A DNA stretch of 64,000 bases, taken from contig NC_087062.1 in assembly GCF_963678635.1 (NCBI RefSeq), positions 65,532,647 through 65,596,646 of the forward strand. The letters are read 5' to 3'. Positions 10,516-20,439 of this stretch are shown in pieces. The notes under the pieces were generated by a model. The model saw nothing but the letters and a program-made list of their open reading frames with translations, was not told where the DNA came from and searched no databases. The stretch comes from Symsagittifera roscoffensis (lineage: Eukaryota; Xenacoelomorpha; Acoela; Convolutidae). The number at the start of each line of letters is the position of its first letter. Position 1 is the stretch's first letter. Both the position numbers and the translations under genes were made by a program.

Positions 10516-11054
10516 CTACGGCCCCGACTGTTCGCACAGCATTATGTCAAATCGGGATTTGATCTTCGGGGCGGGTCTTTGCGTAGTGGTTATACCCACT
10601 TTATTTTGTAACTCTAAACCTAAGATACACCGTGTCCTTCGTTCAGTTATCAGAAATGTGGCATCCGGAACTTCCCAGCCAGCGGATCGTATTTTTGCCT
10701 TCACCGCTCCCAATATTGCTGTTTTTTTTTATAGTCCACGAATTGTGCTGGCAAGTTCAATTTTTTGACCGGGGTAAACTGTATTTTCCCTGACGAGTCT
10801 AAAATCTGTTTCGCCAATGTCCAATTTATAAATGAAATTGGGCTTCCGGTGTCCACGGTCATATTTATTATTTGGTTATCAATTCGGATTAGGGTTTTCA
10901 GTGATTTTATCCTTCCCGATGTTGAATCTTTCCGAATGTCAATCTTTTTCGTTTCGAGTTTGTTTACTCCATTGCTGCCACTGTTCTCTTTTACTTTCTC
11001 TTCGATGTATCGATTGATCATCTCTATCTGATTGTCGTTTTGTTCAATTGCCAT
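10516..11054 (-). pseudogene. Gypsy aspartic protease (element 1), frameshifted
   Basis: Cleaves the Gag-Pol polyprotein. The frame 11054-10701 contains the catalytic VDTGSP (D68). The C-terminal half, with the ILGLEL motif typical of the retropepsin second loop, lies in 10713-10516. The two frames meet at a run of nine adenines on the element strand near 10722-10732, so a slip in the homopolymer broke the gene. Domain order and spacing to reverse transcriptase are normal for gypsy. Confidence 0.88.
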
Positions 11055-11099
11055 AACCTCAAATTCTTCGCACGAATCAAATGTTTGAAATAAATTACA

Positions 11100-12214
11100 T
11101 TCTTCCTACAAACTCTCTGTATTCTCAGTTATTTCACTGACTTGTTGTGAACGACACATTCGAGCAAAGTGGTTTGGTTTATTACAGTTCTTTCATTGTT
11201 TTCCCATTGCCGCACAATTTTTCAAATGACCATCTACAAATGGTTTGCCACACCTATTGCATTGTTTCCTATCATCTGCGTTATATTTATTCGATATCGC
11301 CCTTCCTTCCGGCTGTTTCCGTCTATTCCTTTCGCGATAGTGTTTTCTAGTATTCTGATTCCTGTTTCCCACCGCCATGATCGGTTCCTGCTTGATTTTA
11401 GTTTGAGAACCTGGTTGAGTTATTGTTTGTGCAGTACCCAGAGTGGACTTCTGAAACGCCTGTGTCGATTGTTTACTCTGCTCGAATTTTATCGCACGTT
11501 TTAACACTTCTTCAGGAGGTAATGTCTCGAACGTGAGCGTGTCCTGCAATGCTGTACTTCGCATTTTAGAAATAAAGAGATCTCTGACTAACTCATCTTC
11601 TAAAGTGTCTAATGCCCATTTCGCTGCTTGAGCAGTTATTGCGGCATGAAATGACTCTAACGATTCTCCCATTTCCTGCGATCTATTAAATAACTTGTAA
11701 CGTTCATAGGTGATGCTCTGGCATTTTTCAAAAGTCTCCTTTGCTAATCTGGCCATCTCTTTAAATTCCAATTTAGAAATCTCAACATGTGGATTTTTTT
11801 GAACAAACCGTTTCTTTCCTTCCGTCCCAAACGCAAGAAATAGTCTGGATACTAGTCGCTTTTGGACTTCGTTGTAGTAAATATTGTGACCCACTTTAGG
11901 TCCTTTTTCTCTCCTCTCTTCATTCTCGGCTGCTACTCGATCTTTTAATAGTCTGTCCCGTGCTTCTCTAGCTTCTGTCTCTATTCGCCCTCTCTGGGTG
12001 TTTCTGGACGGGGTTCCGGCTCCTCCAACACTGGTTTAGGATCTTCCAGCATCACTTCTGGGTTGACATTTTCTTTTACAGTTACCGCCATCAGGAACTG
12101 ATCGAACCATACTTTAAAATTCCAAGGTGGATCAGAGTTCGCTGTGGTCCAGAAAACAGGAATTCCCATGTCAGTTCTATTATCCTGAGCCAGAAATCCT
12201 GCTGACTGCGCCAT
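11100..12214 (-). pseudogene. Gag of gypsy element 1, frameshifted
   Basis: Structural capsid/nucleocapsid protein. It begins at ATG 12214-12212, whose A is the last LTR base and whose TG is the start of the primer binding site. The first frame is 12214-11981, stopped by TAG. A short helical, Arg/Glu-rich stretch follows in a second frame (about 11985-11900). The capsid-like part and nucleocapsid are in a third frame, 11894-11193. The first knuckle is C212-x2-C215-x7-H223-x3-C227. A second knuckle (ending NHFARMC) follows near 11150-11190 after a stop that appears to have hit its first cysteine. The pair resembles the CxxCGxxH...CPA...NHFA..C double knuckle of Mag-like gypsy Gags. Element 2 carries the same N-terminus (MAQxAGF). 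Confidence 0.88.
12196..12213 (-). other. Primer binding site, tRNA-Ser type
   Basis: On the element strand, TGGCGCAGTCAGCAGGAT starts directly at the end of the 5' LTR. This is complementary to the CCA-tailed 3' end of animal tRNA-Ser, the primer used by the Drosophila 17.6/297 group. It overlaps the first gag codons. Confidence 0.75.
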
Positions 12215-12509
12215 GTGATATCCCTAAACTGTGTAGCGTGTTGTGGAAGTAAGAAGAGATAGTGTTAATTTACTGTTCTTGATCTTGTCTTGTTAACGAA
12301 GGTTAGTAGCTGAGATTGGTTACTGTTTTATAGCTTGAAATATGAAACACTGACCAACTCATCTATAACGTTTTAGTAACACCAAATGGCCTTGACCACT
12401 CTTACATAATAATAGCATAATAAATATAGTTAGCACATATGATTACTGCAGATGCAGTAGCTAGCAAACTGTCCTCAAGGCTACGTACTGCGGATTCTGC
12501 AGTACCACA
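12214..12509 (-). repeat. 5' LTR of gypsy element 1
   Basis: 296 bp, TGTG...CACA, paired with 5381-5681. It should carry the element promoter. It also contains the A that completes the gag ATG. Confidence 0.93.
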
Positions 12510-12514
12510 ACCTG
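12510..12514. repeat. Target site duplication ACCTG, right copy
   Basis: Follows the LTR terminus CCACA directly and matches 5376-5380. Confidence 0.85.
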
Positions 12515-14433
12515 ATACGAGTAGTATTTTTATTCCGACTTTCTGTTTTTGTTCCCAGTGTAATTTTCATCCAAAAATTTTCGATAAAGTTAAATTAGCA
12601 ATTTTTGAACTGAGTTGTTATACCATCTGACGCCCAGATTTCAACTTCAAAACGATGTTTTACCTGTTATTTTTTTGACAAGCTATGAGGGTTTGAAAAG
12701 AGCAAATTGAGTCAAATAAAGCGATATTATTTGTGCTAATATTGCTGAAACGCCTATTTAGTCAAGCTCCAATTTAGATTGTTTTGGCATTAGGTTTTCG
12801 AAATTTTTTAAAAAAAAACTATTCCATAGACTTTAAGGAGCAGTCAAAAGATCGAGTGCATCGCCGTGATGCGTGCAGTCTTCTTTTGATTGGAAATGAA
12901 TTCTCGGTCGGTTTATCCCGCTGCTTTTGCATATCGAAAATGGATAATAAACGAGCTATCAAAATCGATTCGGTAACATCTGTGTTTTTAAATGCAAAAA
13001 GTAGACTAAATTTCATTGCAGGTTTAAAAAAAATACCTTTGGAAGTCATTAATATATTTTTCTCGGTGGTATTCTATTTCAAAGATTGTAAGCTATGGTC
13101 TGTAATAATACAAGTAGCTGGCACAACTGATGCCGAGTTTCTTCGAGAACAATCGGTCCACAAAAGCGTCTCATCGCACTTTATTTTTTGTGAACTTGGT
13201 TTTTGTAGTGAAAGAAAAAAACCAAAATAAAATAATATCAAAAGCAGAAATGAGAAGCAGTCCATTTGCGTTCTTATCCTTAATCACGTCGCGGCGACTT
13301 AATTTTTCATACCATTCTGGAGCTGATTGATTTTGAATTAGAAATTTAACGGAACAAATAAAGCCCGACCGATAACATTTCTCCTATTTTGCTCGTTTCA
13401 TTTCAGTGTTTGGGGCTCACTTACACCTGCTATAGAGAAATGTTTTCTTCAGATAGGACTAATCTAATGTAAGTCTTTCTTCTAAGAGCTAGTTGGAAAA
13501 ATTATCATTATGTCAAATCTTGAGTGTTTGATCCGATTGTACTGGTTGTGAGTTTGTCATTCGCGAAGATATACGTAAATCTGACATTTTCCGAGTTTTG
13601 TTTTTTAATTTTCCGGTGAATTGTACCACGGTTTCTTAATTTTGAGTTATGTGACGTTTTTTATTGGTCGATTTTTGGCCTGCTTCTTACCATTAAATAG
13701 TTGGTTGGCATATTGGTAAATTCAAATAGAATTCAACAAATGGTCTTTCAATTCGATCGGACAGCGAAGCTTATTTTTCTTCAGCAAATATACTTACTTC
13801 TTTCACACCAGTTCAGCTCTATTTCTGTTATTTTATATTTAATTTATCAGAATAAAACGCCACCGACTTTCTAGTTTCAGCAATAAAAATAGTTTAAACC
13901 AACTCATATCCAGATTTTTCAGCATAAATTACAAACGGCGCTTTTTGAAGTTTCACTCAGTTTGACGGAAATACTGCGTCTTTGATCAGGAGCGCCAAAT
14001 GCGGCATGTTTTTTAAACGTTTGGTACCGGAAAGCAGTTACCATTCCTCAGCGCTTAAAATTTTCTTCTGATCTCTTAATCAAAAAGTGGCAAAGAACTG
14101 GTTTTTTTACACTTTTGCAATAATTCAGTCAGAACATTATTGTTAAGCATTGACCGTTGAAAAAAAAAGACAGGAAACAATTTTTTCTCTGCATATATTT
14201 CATATTTTTGTCACGCAAAGCCGATCACCAAATTGCATTTTCAAATTTTAATTTCCCCGTTTTGAGATTACTCGTGAAAAGGTAAACTCCTATTTTAAGC
14301 ACCTCTACATGTTTAATCATTTTATTTTGCATAAATTCCAAAGCAGCCCCTCAAAGCTCTTAGCCTCTTCACAATTCAAATCAAAGCGTTTTTTTTAGTT
14401 ATCTGACGCAAAACCATTTTGTTAGGTTGTATC
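12515..14433. other. Intergenic DNA upstream of the GPCR gene
   Basis: AT-rich with many T runs. A 148-codon + strand ORF at 12784-13230 has no recognisable domain and overlaps an equally plausible minus ORF (12819-13049), so I do not call it. No repeat recognised. It probably contains the regulatory region of the GPCR. Confidence 0.5.
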
Positions 14434-14440
14434 TATAAAA
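14434..14440 (+). promoter_or_regulatory. TATA-box candidate for the GPCR gene
   Basis: TATAAAA lies 31 bp before the GPCR ATG. If used, transcription would start only a few bases before the start codon, giving an unusually short leader. Position alone supports it, and the flank is AT-rich, so chance is possible. Confidence 0.35.
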
Positions 14441-14470
14441 ATACTCGTCTGAAAAAAACAAGGACCCTTA

Positions 14471-15532
14471 ATGGCTTACAACAGCAGCTCCAGCGACCCT
14501 AGTAACTTAACAATGACCTCGGGGCCAACATCAAACGGGCCGGATCGACCTTTACCTGTCGGCGAGGCTATTTTCATAGTTTTAGTCGTAGTCTCGACAT
14601 TTATAATCAACGTCCTTGTTATTCTGGTTATAACTCGCAATGCCAGCTTGAGAAACATTACTGGCTACTTTATCATCGCGCTTGCGTGTAGTGATCTGCT
14701 CTACGGGGCCTGTTTTTCCTTCTCCATTCCCTCGGTTATCTATCGCGAGTGGATTTTTGGCGACTTCTTTTGTAGTATTGACGGGTACCTCTACAACGTG
14801 ACCTACCATAACTCGATTCACTCGTTTGTGTTTGTCACTATAGACCGATACATCGCCATAACGAGGCCCCTGCACTACCACCAAATCATGACCAGGAACA
14901 AGTGCTTCCTGATTATTGCGTTCGGCTGGGCAGTGTCGTTCGCGGCCGTATCGCCGACTATCTTCGGGTTCGGCTCGTTCGCCTATCGACCTGATGTCTA
15001 CTGGTGTGGGATTGCGTGGGGAAATGACTGGCGTTATACAGTGTACTGCACTTGTATCTTCATGCCAGATCTGTTTGCCATTCTCTTTTGTTACTACAGC
15101 ATCTGGAGAATTTCCTACGAGCACTCCCAGGGTATGCAGGAGCATCAGGCGTTCCACGAGGACATGAAAGAGAACCGCAACAAAGCCCTGCGAACCCTGA
15201 TCGTAATGGGTGTGTCATTTCTCAACGGGTGGTTCCCTTATCTCCTTTCGATGCTCTACGCGGGTATTTCCCCCTACCCCATACCTTACTCGGTCAACTT
15301 TGCAATGGGGTGGGTGAGCACTAGCAACTCCTTCTGGGACTCCTTTCTTTATATTCTTTCGAGTCAGCCTATGAAACAGGGTTTCAAAAAACTGTTCGCT
15401 CCATGTTGTCGGAAGCTGTGCAGTTGCTGTGCGGATAAAAATGACCCGATAAGGAATGGAATCTCGCTAGATGTTGTTGACAAGCACAGCAAACATAGTA
15501 CTACGAACAACCACATTAACATCGACGTGTGA
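14471..15532 (+). CDS. Rhodopsin-family (class A) G protein-coupled receptor, orphan
   Basis: Single-exon gene of 353 aa for a seven-helix plasma-membrane receptor coupling an unknown ligand to G proteins. The extracellular N-terminus has glycosylation sites N4 and N12. Class A landmarks: N47 (TM1), D75 in LACSD (TM2), C101 and C179 (TM3-ECL2 disulfide pair), D125-R126-Y127, W153 (TM4), P199 (TM5), W254-F255-P256 (TM6) and Y294 (TM7). Two departures: the TM6 CWxP motif reads GWFP, and the TM7 NPxxY motif reads DSFLY (D290, Pro replaced by Ser). The short third intracellular loop (about 213-240) and the Cys cluster at 312-320, a likely palmitoylation site after helix 8, are typical. It looks nearest to amine/orphan (GPR21/52/161-like) receptors, but subfamily is inference. 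Codon use is clearly richer in G+C than the flanks, supporting a real gene under selection. The ATG chosen gives a normal-length N-terminus. Confidence 0.95.
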   Translation: MAYNSSSSDPSNLTMTSGPTSNGPDRPLPVGEAIFIVLVVVSTFIINVLVILVITRNASLRNITGYFIIALACSDLLYGACFSFSIPSVIYREWIFGDFFCSIDGYLYNVTYHNSIHSFVFVTIDRYIAITRPLHYHQIMTRNKCFLIIAFGWAVSFAAVSPTIFGFGSFAYRPDVYWCGIAWGNDWRYTVYCTCIFMPDLFAILFCYYSIWRISYEHSQGMQEHQAFHEDMKENRNKALRTLIVMGVSFLNGWFPYLLSMLYAGISPYPIPYSVNFAMGWVSTSNSFWDSFLYILSSQPMKQGFKKLFAPCCRKLCSCCADKNDPIRNGISLDVVDKHSKHSTTNNHINIDV

Positions 15533-15940
15533 GCACTTCTGAACAATACTTCAAGTCATGAATGATGCGATGAACAATGAATACACAATTAATACTAAAA
15601 GAACAAAAATGACATACAAGAAGTTCAAACTACGCAGAATTAAAACACGTTTGACAATACAAACTCGAACTGTATACAAGGAAACCATCATGATTCTAAA
15701 CTTAACTTCCCACTTTTTAAGTTGCTGATGCCTTTTGTTACTCAAACTAGATGAATATTTATTTTGGAGAAATTAATTATTATGTAATATTTGAAATTGC
15801 TTATTCATTAATAATTGTAACTTATTTGGATCAGATTCAGTATTGCTATCGACTCGATTTTTTTTACTTTGGCGAAACCGTGACTCACAAACTACGTCAT
15901 TTTGGATTTTTGGATTTATTCTAGTCTAATAAATAAATTC
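15533..15940 (+). promoter_or_regulatory. Probable 3' UTR of the GPCR gene with polyadenylation signal
   Basis: The first good AATAAA after the stop is at 15928-15933, repeated as AATAAATAAA. No gene intervenes. The cleavage site is not determinable. Confidence 0.4.
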
Positions 15941-17741
15941 ACCTCGCCTTTGTTTCAGATCAAACATTTTACTGAAATTAATTATCAGCAAAAGTTAATA
16001 AACGATAGAAAAACCTGCAGTAAAATGAAAAAAATCATAATATTAGTTTTCCTTCGAAAAATATTTTAATTAACCGCATGAAATTTTACTTTAAAAATAT
16101 TTGTTGAGAATACTGGTTCAGTAAACATGAAAGACATATGATTTGATTCATTTCCAGTTCTGTCACGATTATGATGCCTGAAACTTTTTGCCGTCTATAT
16201 TTAAGAAGATCTTTGATGAGGAAAAATTTTGAGCAGAACTTTCGCCGATGATACTTTTTCAAAACAAGATTGATCATAGCATATTGCTCAATTTCCTCAG
16301 TTTCCGGTGCATTTTTTTCCTGCTTCAACAAATACATGAAGAGCTTTTTTATGGATGCGTGGATCAGCTGAGCAATTTCTCCGCCCGCTTCCTGTCTGGA
16401 ACATAGCTCAACAGGTACTTGAGAACTGTTTATAACCTTTTTGAAGTGAGTTTTAACTGCCTGAATTTGCAAGAGTCTTCAAAGAATGTCGATCAGAAAA
16501 AATTACATTCACAAATTTAGAAACTTAACGAAGAAGAAATAAAAATGGCCGAGTTAGACAAAATTAGCCAGTTACTTTCGGCCGTAAAAGTAAAAAAATG
16601 TGTTTATATATACTATCAAAGTCTTGCAGAGAAAAATGGATGATAATTAGGTAAAAATTTGATGCAACGAAACTATTAAATTTTTTCTTGAAACATAACC
16701 ATGATCACTCAATTGAAAAATCTTTAAAAGTTGAAAATGTACTTGAGCCATTTTGTATTTTGAGCTGCTTAAAAACCTGCAAAGCCATAACCATGTCAAA
16801 ATTTTCTACCACTGCGTATGAGATTCGTACTGTTTTGAGGATTACATTTTTAGTTGAAGCTAACGTTTCATAATTGCATTGCAATAAAATGAACACCAAG
16901 TTGCTTATGTTAATGTCTAGACATTCGTCAGCTATAAAATTTTATTTTCCATGAAATCATGGTTTAAGTTTTTAGAGAGAACAAAAATTTACTTAAGATT
17001 TGTTTCCGTCAAAAATGCTTTTTAACGACAGTTGTTTATTTATCCCGGAACTTAATTTGTCAGTTTGGGGCTTTGGTTCCCGGAAGCTTTTGTTTAACTT
17101 TGAGTCACTTTGTTTGCTGTGAAGCCGGAAAGGCATGTGGTGGTAACCTTAAAATTTAACGGGAATTTATGGACTATTATGGCTTTATAACTGTGGGGTT
17201 TGCAGCAAGGGTGACTTTGAACTACTCCTAAGAAAGCAATTTGATATCTTCGCTAACACAAAAGCTCTTTGATGAAAAAAGGGAAAATTCAAGCAGCTTG
17301 CCGAATCGATGAACTGCATTTTACGCGATTAAAGGTAGCATTTAAAAGGTCGGTTTTGAAAAAAAAGCTGGTAATTTTGAAGTTCATGTCAGCCATATGA
17401 GGGACTTTATTTTGAGATTAGACTTGTGTTTTTGTTTAACTTTTGTTTGAGCTGTAATCCAAGTCTAATTCTATCGTTTGATTAGACTTGTTTATACGAC
17501 TGCTGTTGGTGGAAAATCCATTTGATCTGACTTGGCTTAATCATGCAAGCTTCTAATTGTTAGGATTGCTGTAAGCTCAGCATTAAAAATGGGAGGAGAC
17601 TCAATCATTCTCTGTAACTCCCCCCACCCCTTTTCTATATGATACCTAATAAAGATGAAGGACTATGAAGGACTAATTCACTGGTAAAGCTAATGGCAAC
17701 TTTCTATATCTAGTAACGGTTCCTTTTACAATAGTGGAGTG
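15941..17741. other. Intergenic DNA, no supported gene
   Basis: A 128-codon minus-strand ORF (16472-16086) has no recognised domain and lies in simple AT-rich sequence; I do not call it. No RNA gene seen. A pyrimidine/purine-rich patch (CCCCCCACCCC near 17622) marks the approach to the G tract. Confidence 0.45.
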
Positions 17742-17768
17742 AAGGTGGGGGTGGGGGGGGGGGGGGTT
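17742..17768 (+). repeat. Poly-G tract
   Basis: G-rich run with an uninterrupted stretch of more than ten Gs. It could form a G-quadruplex and is prone to length change. Confidence 0.7.
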
Positions 17769-18134
17769 GTTAAACAGTTCCGGCTCATATTCTAGTGAAA
17801 AAAGTAAAGTTTTTTTTCAATTTTTGGTTTCATTCTATCAGACTTGTTCTTTATATGGGCCGCATGGCCAATTTATGATTCCTGATATATCCTAATAAAA
17901 CTTCTGAAGCAAGCAGCCTATTTGTATCTTCCCTTCTTGCCTATAGCAAATTCTGAAATTGATTAACTATTGATTCTGTCTTTTTTTGGAGAAGGGGGAC
18001 TGTTCGTTAAAGGTTCCAATGAAAAGATTAGACGATCCAACATAGAACGACGTGCGACGTCTTAAAATGTTATATTTTAAGTTGAAAACTCAGATACTTA
18101 GATCGAAATCAGATACTTAAGAAACCAGCGTAAG

Positions 18135-18312
18135 GATCTTGTTAACTATTTCTCTCCCTATGGTACTTTGTAACAAATCCCCCCCTCCATAAAAAAAGAA
18201 TTGAACAGTTAAGCATATACGAGTTTTGCACCTGGTTAAATATTTCCTCCCCTATTGCAATAGAAGGGGTAGGAGGGGGGGGGGGTGGGGATTGGGGATA
18301 GTTAACAAGATC
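18135..18312. mobile_element. Small MITE-like element with 15-bp inverted ends
   Basis: GATCTTGTTAACTAT at 18135-18149 is repeated exactly in inverted orientation at 18298-18312. The 178-bp interior is non-coding and includes a C run (18178-18186) and a G run (18274-18285) that can also pair. No convincing target duplication was identified. Confidence 0.5.
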
Positions 18313-19947
18313 TTTAGATCTGAAATTTGGTTTCTTTTTCCATAGTCTATTAAAAATTCTCATATGGTTGTAATTGCCTGGGGTCTTGTATCTACAAATG
18401 AAGAAGGTAGACGCACTAGACGTGACCTTTGCTAGATGCAATAGACCATTAACTTGTGGAGCAAGCAGTCATAACCACACATGGGTCAAATTTAGTTCGA
18501 TGGACCAAAGATTGATGAGAAAATAGCTAGAAACTAAATATATATACCTTAAATTCTAATAGATCTTTTATCCTTATTTACGACAGCTGATGGTACTGAT
18601 GTTCTTTAAATTAAATATAACTTTTTATAAGTGCATTTAGCTTCAGTTTAGCTCTTCATCAGTTTTAGTGAGGTAGAAAATTCTATTGCAAACCACAAAT
18701 CCATGTCAACTAGACAAAAATTTCGTCTATGGAGAGAACGAGCATAATAATTGAGGAGTAGTTTTGCAATGTTAATTTTTCCTCTTGTCAACAATAATTT
18801 TAGACAAAATTTCGCAGACGTGGAGAGGGTGGAGTAAAAATGGCCCTAAATTTTAACTTTTAATTGATATTTCAAAATGTTCCCTGCTTGCTCTAACGTT
18901 TATCGGGTTTTTGCACGTTACCATTGGACAAACCTCTAAATTTCCACCATCTTGTGGTGTTTGCAATAAAGATAAGATACATCAAATTATCTCTGCTTAT
19001 ATCCTCGCTAGGACTGGAACAAAGGACCGCTGGATGGGTTGCCATATCTGGATTGGCCTCTGGGCTAATCTGAGAGGGCCCGACCGGCTGCCAGCTAATG
19101 GGCTATGTTGGGCGAAAATCAATAAAAGCAAAGCCTCTTTCAAATGGCATTATGTCGGGCTATAGACTGAGTTTTTCTTGCGGATTGACTATCATAGGTG
19201 AACTACAATATACAAAGGGATCAATGCGTCTTCGTGGCTTAGATTTCGGATCAAGAGAAAAAATTAATAAATTTGAAGCAGGTGAAGCTAAGGTTTAGAG
19301 ATGCGACGGTGAGATGAGCTGGTGCTTAAAAACAAAACAGCAAAAAAGAACAATTCGGAAACAAATGTGCCGTGCTAGAATTTGTTTGCTTATTTGTTCT
19401 CTGTCAATCGCATCCAGGTCAAAGTTGTGCATTAAATTGGTTGGGGTCCAAAGACGCTATACTCCGGTTCTTTTTGAAACCCCCAAGAACCAAGTGATAT
19501 GTCTACAGCCCCTATTGAAAAAGTTGGGTCTTCAGAAAATTTCTCTGCAGTTCTTATTCCGCAATTTAAAGGCCATATTTTAGAAAGAAAAAACAGCACT
19601 GAAATATGTACAACCAAATGACGTACAGAGTTTCATCAAAAAAGACTAAAGTGGCGAAAAGCTCGTTGCGAGACAAGCACACCCCTTACGTGCCACTTTA
19701 TGTCTAAAATAGACTGATTTATTTTTGAAAAGACTTTAAAAATGCCAAAAAAGCGCCAAATAGGCTGAAAATGCTCCTCATACGGACAAAACAAAAAAAA
19801 GTTGCATGGGATAAATTTGATGAAACTGATTCGGTTTGTTTTTACAGGGATGTAAATTTGAAATCATTTTTTAAAAAGCAAGATCTTTTTGGGTGTCTGT
19901 TTCATTCACTTTTTCATGATTGCGTGCTGATGTTATGTTTTTTTTAT
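18313..19947. other. Non-coding DNA, no recognised feature
   Basis: Short chance ORFs only (for example 18911-19165). The stretch 18990-19130 is less AT-rich than its surroundings and could be an old repeat or exon, but no domain is recognisable. Confidence 0.4.
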
Positions 19948-20047
19948 GTTTCGACCCACTTCGACTTATCGTTTCGACTCAATTCGACTTTGTGTTGCGA
20001 CTCAGTTCGATTTCATATTTCGACTCAGCTCGACTTTCAGTTTGACC
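19948..20047 (+). repeat. Minisatellite, 23-bp period, about four copies
   Basis: Imperfect repeats of the form GTTTCGACTCAATTCGACTT. It lies within an otherwise featureless flank of the LINE relic. The repeat shares a CGA-rich style with the short array at 56555-56697, but the units are not the same. Confidence 0.65.
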
Positions 20048-20439
20048 ATAGGTCTTGTGCGATGGATTCCGGTCCAAATATAACATCTGGTTCGACCACC
20101 TCGAAATCTCGACTCGGGATCTAAGAGTTTCTAGGTAATTAAAGACATCAAGACCACGGGAGATGACATAGTGTTCAATTTGCTGCTTGAAAATGCTATG
20201 AAGAGAGGGAAAAGTTTAAGAAGTTTCACCTAGCTGTGGTACTTACCTTTCATGTCTTCGCTGTTAAAATTTCAGAAGTATTTCAGATACTTTTTTAAAG
20301 AGTTTTCTCCAAGATAACCGGCACCGAAAAACCTTTGGAAAAAGAATAATCTGGGCTGCAAGAGTATAATTTCAGTTTTAACGAAGTTTTATTTAAAGCA
20401 TAAACATTCCAAACGAATAAAATATTCGTGCCATTGAAC
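20048..20439. other. Non-coding flank of the LINE relic
   Basis: No feature recognised. Confidence 0.4.

Larger units (their letters stand above)
5376..12514 (-). mobile_element. Ty3/gypsy LTR retrotransposon, near full length (element 1)
   Basis: The element runs right to left: 5' LTR 12214-12509, primer binding site, gag, protease, reverse transcriptase, RNase H, linker, integrase, third ORF, purine tract, 3' LTR 5381-5681. It is flanked by the 5-bp direct repeat ACCTG at 5376-5380 and 12510-12514. RNase H preceding integrase places it in Ty3/gypsy (Metaviridae-like) rather than copia. The LTRs differ at only five aligned bases plus one 5-bp indel, so insertion is fairly recent. Even so, gag and pol carry several frameshifts and in-frame stops, which makes this copy non-autonomous. 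The third ORF is intact. A truncated relative lies at 24702-29522 in the same orientation. Confidence 0.95.

Noticed and set aside
12784-13230. 148-codon + strand ORF upstream of the GPCR
   Set aside because: No domain, no codon bias, and it overlaps an equally open minus ORF at 12819-13049; AT-rich chance ORF more likely.
14582-15157. 191-codon minus-strand ORF in the GPCR
   Set aside because: Antisense shadow of the clearly conserved receptor frame.
16086-16472. 128-codon minus-strand ORF
   Set aside because: AT-rich, Lys/Ile/Leu-heavy composition, no recognisable motif or conserved neighbour; could be an exon but unsupported.
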